Assembly: GCA_035699465.1 (NCBI GenBank)
Contig: DASSPT010000009.1
Location: forward strand, 1 to 16,590
Length of the DNA: 16,590 nt
Direction of reading: 5' to 3'
Source of the DNA: JAICNR01 sp035699465
GTDB lineage: Bacteria; Gemmatimonadota; Gemmatimonadetes; JACCXV01; JAHWKZ01
The first letter of the stretch is position 1; each line of letters begins with the position of its first letter. Of this stretch, positions 12,699 through 16,590 are shown one piece after another. A program made the position numbers and the translations under genes. The notes under the pieces were generated by a model that saw only the letters and a list, made by a program, of their open reading frames with translations, made no database searches and was not told where the DNA came from.

Positions 12699-13868
12699 TC
12701 ACTGCACGGGGACAGTGATCGCGGGATTCGACTCGAGGTAGGACACGACCTCGTCCACATCGTCCAGCAGGACGATCATCGACGCCATCCGACTGTCGCC
12801 CGCCAGCTTCGCGAGCAGGTCGGCGGCCGGAAGCGTCTCGCGCCAGTACGCGGAATCGAAGAGCACCATGGGGCTGATCAGCCCTTCGGTGCCGTAGTAG
12901 TTCTGGGTCGCGTCCATGAAGATCTCCTGGACGGTCCCGGCATGGCCCGGCGCGAACACGAGTCCCCGCGTAGCGACGGTGACCAGGCCGCTTTCGCGCA
13001 GAGAGTTGGCGAAGTACTTCGCAATGTGGGTAGCGAACTGGTTGGCGGGCTCGTGGCCGTAGTACCACGTGGGCACGGCGAGGCTCTCGCCGCCGCGGCC
13101 GTCGGCCGGCGAGCGCGGATCGAGCGACAGCTTCTCCAGAACCCCGTAGCCGTAGGCCATGTACCGCTCGTGATCGCCGTCGAACGCGGGTGAGGGCCGA
13201 AGGATTTCCAGCGCGCGATCGAGTGCGTCGTCGGCGAGCGGGGAGAGCCACGCGCCCAGATTGGCCGCCTCCATGGCTCCCGGTCCGCCGCCGGTGACCA
13301 CGCGCCAACCCTTCCGCGCGAGCGCGCGTCCAAGGCGCGCGACCTCCGCATACACCTCGCTGGCCCGATGGAGCGCGTGCCCGCCCATGATCCCCACGAT
13401 GTCGGCGGGACCGGACGCCAGGAACTCCCGGGCGGCGTCATCGATCGCGTGGTCATGGAGCCGTTCGGCGAGCGCCTCGAGGACGCCGGGCTGAGCCTCC
13501 GCGCGCCGCTTGCGGAACCAGCGGAAGATCCGTCCGTCGACGGTGTCCTCGAAGAGGCTGCCCGGCTTCTCGACGTCGAGTCCCTCCATCAGCTCCGGGA
13601 GCGTGTACAGGCTGTCGCGGTACGCGACGAAGGGAAGTCCCAGCAACTCTATGAGTCGCGGGAACACCACTCCCCCGGTATCGACGACGTGATAGAAGGC
13701 CTCGCCTTCCATCCGACAGCCCAGGAAGACGGCGCAATTCGCGTCGACCGAAAGCAGGAACGCGGTTTCGTCGCGCAGGTCCAGTCCCTTGGCCACGACA
13801 TGCCGAAGAGACCCGTGCGTGGCCCAGTGGGCCTTGAGCTCGGTGGCGGTCTCGACTGCGACGTACAT
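12699..13868 (-). CDS. LOG family (lysine-decarboxylase-like fold) nucleotide-binding protein with N-terminal extension
   Basis: Protein of 389 aa. Residues about 1-100 form an N-terminal domain not present in small LOG enzymes (YVAVETATELKAHW, CAVFLGCRMEGEAFYHV). Residues about 150-385 are a Rossmann-type LOG domain: DIVGIMGGHALHR (156-168), VVTGGGPGAMEAANLGA (190-206) and FAPGHAGTVQEIFMDATQNYYG (305-326). The classical PGGxGTxxE motif reads PGHAGTVQE, with the second Gly changed to His, so phosphoribohydrolase activity is not assured. Small LOG enzymes release a free base and ribose 5-phosphate from cytokinin riboside monophosphate; larger members are mostly uncharacterised. The start at ATG 13868 lies 10 bp after the glycosyltransferase stop, so the two are probably one operon. 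No good Shine-Dalgarno is seen. Confidence 0.85.
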   Translation of the reverse strand: MYVAVETATELKAHWATHGSLRHVVAKGLDLRDETAFLLSVDANCAVFLGCRMEGEAFYHVVDTGGVVFPRLIELLGLPFVAYRDSLYTLPELMEGLDVEKPGSLFEDTVDGRIFRWFRKRRAEAQPGVLEALAERLHDHAIDDAAREFLASGPADIVGIMGGHALHRASEVYAEVARLGRALARKGWRVVTGGGPGAMEAANLGAWLSPLADDALDRALEILRPSPAFDGDHERYMAYGYGVLEKLSLDPRSPADGRGGESLAVPTWYYGHEPANQFATHIAKYFANSLRESGLVTVATRGLVFAPGHAGTVQEIFMDATQNYYGTEGLISPMVLFDSAYWRETLPAADLLAKLAGDSRMASMIVLLDDVDEVVSYLESNPAITVPVQ

Positions 13869-13878
13869 GCGCCGGAAC

Positions 13879-15228
13879 TTAGCCGCCGGACGCGGGAGCG
13901 CGATGGGCGAGCGCGGCGTCCTCGATGGCTTCGCATGCGGCGCCGACGCCGTCTTCCGACCGGACGATGGCGCCGATCTCGGCCGCGCGTGCGGCGAACC
14001 CGGGGTCGTGCAACAGCTCACCGATCGCGCGGGTCGCGCGGTCGGCGCGATAGTGCTGGGGCGAGAGGATCCGGGCGACTCCCAGGCGCAGCGCCCGGCG
14101 GGCGTTGTCGGGCTGATCGTGTGACCAGGGCACGACGAGCATCGGCCGACCGGCGCGAAGTGCCTGGCCCAGCGTCCCGATTCCTCCATGATGGACTATC
14201 GCGGCGGCGCGCGGAAAGAGCGCCGAGTGGGGTGCACGCTCGACGGCGATCGCGTCGTCGCCGAGCGCCGCCCGGGGCAGGTTCGCGGGATCGCTGCCGA
14301 CCATCAGCACCGCGCGCATCCCGAGATGTCGCGCGGCGGCCAGGCTCTCCTCGTAGAACGAACCTGCGACTGCGACCGCGGACGTGCCGAGCGTGAAGAC
14401 GACCGGCGGCGGCCCCGACGCGAGAAACGCCTCGAGCTTCGCGTCGAGCGCTTCGCCCCCGGCGGCGTCGCGGAACAGGAAACCTGTGAGCCGCGTGCTC
14501 GGCGGCCAGTCGGGTTGCGGCGCGGCGAGGACACGGGAGAAGAGCGCCAGAGTGGATACCGCGGAATGCTGGCCTTCGTAGAGGGTGTCTCCTCCCGGCG
14601 GCAGTCCGCGCTCCGAGCGGAGCTCGCGGACCGGCGCCGTCCAGGAGCGGGTCACCGCACGGAAGAGGCGGATCAGCAGACGAGGAACTCCAGGAATCCC
14701 GTAGATGCGCCAGGCATTGGGCAACGGCGACACCACCGGAAAGTCGTAGCGGGAGAAGAAGGACAGCGGCGCCAGGACGGTGGAGACCCAGGGGAGGCCG
14801 ATCTCTTCGGCCACGATCCGGCCCGCGAAGGTCAGGGGGTGGGTCACGACGAGATCCGCGTTGCGCGCCGCATCGGTGGTGTCCTCCCACGAGTCGCGCA
14901 CGTGCGGAATCACGAGCTTCCGCAGGACGTACTGCGAACCGAAGCGAGGGTTCATCGCGCGCGCGAACGCCTCGCGGTCCTCGGGGTGGGCGTCGGGCCG
15001 GACCGGGTGGAAGCCGATGCCCGCGGCCCCCACCATCTCGCGATAGTACTCGTGGGTGGCGATGACCACGTCGTGGCCGCGCTCGGCTAACCCGCGTCCC
15101 AGCGCGAGGTAGGGATCGAGGTCGCCGAGCGTGCCGAAGGTGGTTATGAGGACGCGCAGGCCGCCAATTGTGCGACGAACCCGTGAGGAAAGGAAGTGAA
15201 CATGGATCGGAGCCCCGTACTGTCCCAT
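13879..15228 (-). CDS. MGT-type (GT1, UDP-glycosyltransferase-like) glycosyltransferase
   Basis: Protein of 449 aa of the GT-B fold, like macrolide and rhamnolipid glycosyltransferases. The N-terminal domain opens with LRVLITTFGTLGDLDPYLALGRGLAERGHDV (24-54), the typical acceptor-domain start. The C-terminal donor site is LFPRAAAIVHHGGIGTLGQALRAG (337-360) with HHGGIGT and then VPWSHDQPDNA (366-376), the sugar-nucleotide DQ pair. It should move a sugar from an NDP or UDP donor to a small lipophilic acceptor. The ATG at 15228 adds about 22 residues before the conserved start, and no better ATG or GTG is in frame. There is no Shine-Dalgarno, and the start lies inside the palindrome shared with arsR, so the transcript may be leaderless. 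Acceptor unknown. Confidence 0.88.
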   Translation of the reverse strand: MGQYGAPIHVHFLSSRVRRTIGGLRVLITTFGTLGDLDPYLALGRGLAERGHDVVIATHEYYREMVGAAGIGFHPVRPDAHPEDREAFARAMNPRFGSQYVLRKLVIPHVRDSWEDTTDAARNADLVVTHPLTFAGRIVAEEIGLPWVSTVLAPLSFFSRYDFPVVSPLPNAWRIYGIPGVPRLLIRLFRAVTRSWTAPVRELRSERGLPPGGDTLYEGQHSAVSTLALFSRVLAAPQPDWPPSTRLTGFLFRDAAGGEALDAKLEAFLASGPPPVVFTLGTSAVAVAGSFYEESLAAARHLGMRAVLMVGSDPANLPRAALGDDAIAVERAPHSALFPRAAAIVHHGGIGTLGQALRAGRPMLVVPWSHDQPDNARRALRLGVARILSPQHYRADRATRAIGELLHDPGFAARAAEIGAIVRSEDGVGAACEAIEDAALAHRAPASGG

Positions 15229-15242
15229 CAAGAATTCTTGAT
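15227..15242. promoter_or_regulatory. Perfect 16-bp palindrome, predicted ArsR operator in the divergent arsR/glycosyltransferase promoter
   Basis: ATCAAGAATTCTTGAT is a perfect 16-bp inverted repeat in a markedly AT-rich island of an otherwise GC-rich region. It has the ATCAA-N6-TTGAT shape known for ArsR/SmtB-family operators. It lies directly before arsR and covers the start of the divergent glycosyltransferase. A -10-like TATAAC (15242-15247) overlaps its right edge for rightward transcription, and TATATC (minus strand, 15245-15240) could serve leftward transcription. Operator status is inference. Confidence 0.72.
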
Positions 15243-15249
15243 ATAACTT

Positions 15250-15585
15250 ATGGCCATGGTCCTTACCGGAGCGGTTTCGACGTCCCACACTGCGGCCATC
15301 TTCCGTGCGCTTTCGGACGAGAAGCGACTCCGGATCATGGATCTCCTCACAGGCGGCGAACTCTGCGTCTGCGAGCTGACCGAGATCCTCGACCTGCCCC
15401 AGCCACTGCTCTCGTTCCACCTCAGGACCCTCAAGGACGCCGGCCTCGTGGAGGACCGCCGCGCCGGCCGCTGGGTCTACTATTCGCTGGGGCGGAAGGC
15501 GTTGGAGAAGGGGCGGAGCGTTCTGGAGGAGCTGGCTTCCCAAGGAGCCCAGCCGGTGGCCCGGAGAGCGTCCCCGCGATGCTGA
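15250..15585 (+). CDS. arsR: ArsR family arsenic/antimony-responsive repressor
   Basis: Winged-helix repressor of 111 aa. The As(III) sensor motif ELCVCEL is at residues 37-43 with C39 and C41, matching E. coli-type ArsR (ELCVCDL); the third Cys of that type is replaced by Thr at position 44, while the last residue is Cys111. The recognition helix is PQPLLSFHLRTLKDAGLVEDRR (about 50-71), followed by the wing GRWVYYSL. It should bind its operator as a dimer and release on binding arsenite. The start may be ATG 15250 or ATG 15256; a promoter with -10 at 15242-15247 would start transcription near 15255 and so favour the second as a leaderless start. The stop overlaps the next gene by 7 bp. The location by acr3 and the palindrome supports the call. 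Confidence 0.92.
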   Translation: MAMVLTGAVSTSHTAAIFRALSDEKRLRIMDLLTGGELCVCELTEILDLPQPLLSFHLRTLKDAGLVEDRRAGRWVYYSLGRKALEKGRSVLEELASQGAQPVARRASPRC

Positions 15586-16352
15586 CCCTCTGGCGCTGCG
15601 CGCTCCTGGCCGACATACACGCCAACCTGCCAGCGCTCGAGGCGGTCCTCGACGACGTCCATCGGCGCGGGCTGGAGGCCGCCTATCATCTCGGAGACCT
15701 GGTCGGGTATGCACCGTGGCCCGACGACGTCGTCGCCCGGCTCGTCGAGGAAGGAATCCCCGGGGTGGCGGGGAACTACGACTCCACGATCGCGGCGGAT
15801 GCGGAGCACTGCGGCTGCCGGGCCGAGGATCCCGTGCAGGAGGCGCTGGCCCACCAGAGTTACGCGTGGACCCTGACGCACGTGAGCACCGCGACGAAGA
15901 CCCGGTTGCGCGCCCTGCCTTTCCGGGTCGACCTCAGACCCGGGGGTGGACATCATAGCGGTCCCACTCTGCGGATCGTCCATGGAGCGCCGACCCTCAA
16001 TACGCTGTACTGGGACGCGGATCGCTCCGACGACTTCGCCCGCAAGATGGCGGGAAAGCTGGGAGCGATCGAGGGGGACGCGGTGGTGTTCGGGCATACC
16101 CATATTCCATGGAAGCGGTCGGTGGATGGGGTGCTGTTCGTCAACGCCGGTTCGGTGGGGCGCCCCAAGGACGGGGACCCGCGAGCCTCGTGGGCGGTCG
16201 CGTCCTGGGACGGCACGAGGATCACCGTCGATCACGTCCGCACCGAGTACGACGTCGAGCGGACCGCCGCCGCCATCCTCGACAGCGATCTGCCGGACGC
16301 ATTCGCCGACGATCTGCGACGCGGCGGGCCGGCACGAAACGGAATGGGATGA
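15579..16352 (+). CDS. Metallophosphoesterase (calcineurin-like, YfcE/MJ0936-type) in the ars operon
   Basis: Protein of 257 aa with the binuclear metal motifs of Metallophos_2 enzymes: LLADIHANLPALEA (D12, H14), HLGDLVGYAPWP (D40), AGNYDS (N66, with Tyr in place of the usual His of GNHD), IVHGAP (H135) and VFGHTHIPW (H173, H175). It lacks a signal peptide and should be cytoplasmic. A Cys-Gly-Cys motif (EHCGCRAEDP, C78 and C80) follows the GNYD motif and could bind a thiophilic metal or arsenite; that is speculation. It overlaps arsR by 7 bp and acr3 by 4 bp (ATGA), so all three are tightly coupled. Relatives hydrolyse phosphodiesters or phosphomonoesters. The link with arsenic, possibly a phosphorylated or arsenylated metabolite, is inferred from context only. 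Confidence 0.9.
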   Translation: MLTLWRCALLADIHANLPALEAVLDDVHRRGLEAAYHLGDLVGYAPWPDDVVARLVEEGIPGVAGNYDSTIAADAEHCGCRAEDPVQEALAHQSYAWTLTHVSTATKTRLRALPFRVDLRPGGGHHSGPTLRIVHGAPTLNTLYWDADRSDDFARKMAGKLGAIEGDAVVFGHTHIPWKRSVDGVLFVNAGSVGRPKDGDPRASWAVASWDGTRITVDHVRTEYDVERTAAAILDSDLPDAFADDLRRGGPARNGMG

Positions 16353-16590
16353 CCGGCCGTCTGGCTTTCCTAGACCGGTACCTGACCGTCTGGATCTTCC
16401 TCGCCATGGCGGCAGGGGTCCTGCTGGGACGAGTGGTGCCCGAAGTCCGGCAGCTGCTCGACTCGTGGGCGATCGGCACGACATCCATTCCCATCGCCGC
16501 GGGCCTCATCCTGATGATGTACCCGCCCCTGGCCAAGGTGCGGTACGAGGAGCTGCCGCGGGTCTTTCGCGACGTCAAGGTCCTGGGACT
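16349..16590 (+). CDS. acr3: ACR3 family arsenite efflux transporter (5' part, cut by the window edge)
   Basis: Partial gene; only the first 80 residues are present and the frame is still open at the window end. The product starts MTGRLAFLDRYLTVWIFLAM, with a first membrane segment at about 12-28 (LTVWIFLAMAAGVLLG), then TTSIPIAAGLILMMYPPLAKV (about 44-64), the second segment and the conserved signature of ACR3 transporters, then RYEELPRVF. ACR3 exports arsenite across the inner membrane using the proton motive force. The ATG at 16349 overlaps the metallophosphoesterase stop (ATGA, 16349-16352). The remaining 3' part and any following genes, such as arsC or arsM, are outside this window. The identity is firm from this N-terminus. 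Confidence 0.9.
   Translation, partial: MTGRLAFLDRYLTVWIFLAMAAGVLLGRVVPEVRQLLDSWAIGTTSIPIAAGLILMMYPPLAKVRYEELPRVFRDVKVLG

Noticed and set aside
14188..15090. A 300-codon open frame on the plus strand opposite the glycosyltransferase
   Set aside because: No motif and very charged; the minus strand has the full GT-B signature.
16275..16300. A second TGTCGA on the minus strand as an ECF42 promoter
   Set aside because: It lies inside the metallophosphoesterase gene and has CGCT instead of CGA/TC after 17 bp, with no gene starting downstream on that strand.

Overview
The window is very GC-rich and gene-dense on both strands. It comes from a diderm-type bacterium: there are two lipoproteins, two or three exported proteins with signal peptides, and many gene junctions that overlap by 4 bp. 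The family mix (DUF3574 lipoprotein, ECF42 sigma factor, LysM protein with a lysine-rich N-terminus, ACR3-type ars genes) and GC content suit an environmental lineage such as Gemmatimonadota, Eisenbacteria or Acidobacteriota. The sequence alone does not settle the phylum. I see no rRNA, tRNA, CRISPR array, insertion sequence or phage gene. No stretch longer than about 190 bp lacks a gene.

Layout. (1) 49-1266 (+): a signalling protein with a DUF6582 domain, a histidine-kinase-type input module and a class III nucleotide cyclase domain. (2) 5539-1263 (-): an ECF42 sigma-factor operon in the order YCII/DGPF protein, DoxX-like membrane protein, second YCII/DGPF protein, cupin, ECF42 sigma factor, AlkX/AlkZ-type winged-helix protein. 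A match to the ECF42 promoter (TGTCGA, 17 bp, CGTC) lies at 5599-5625, just upstream of the first gene, so the operon is probably autoregulated. (3) 7759-5670 (-): a YhiN/HI0933-type flavoprotein overlapping a PEP mutase/isocitrate lyase family enzyme. (4) 7790-9521 (+): a divergent pair, a DUF3574 lipoprotein and an exported alpha/beta hydrolase. (5) 9589-10367 (+): a LysM protein coupled to a lipoprotein, followed by a strong hairpin. (6) 10483-12641 (+): cupin, exported HExxH metallopeptidase and GNAT acetyltransferase, packed without gaps. (7) 15228-12699 (-): an MGT-type glycosyltransferase and a LOG-family protein. (8) 15250-16590 (+): an arsenic resistance operon of arsR, a metallophosphoesterase and acr3, the last cut off by the window edge.

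The most interesting part is the right end. The starts of arsR and the glycosyltransferase are only 21 bp apart, and a perfect 16-bp palindrome (ATCAAGAATTCTTGAT) overlaps that gap. It has the ATCAA-N6-TTGAT shape expected of an ArsR operator. ArsR may therefore control both its own operon and the leftward glycosyltransferase-LOG pair, which would tie those two genes to the arsenic response. The metallophosphoesterase is embedded between arsR and acr3 by overlaps on both sides and carries a Cys-Gly-Cys motif. This regulatory link, and the roles of the phosphoesterase and the glycosyltransferase-LOG pair, are inference.
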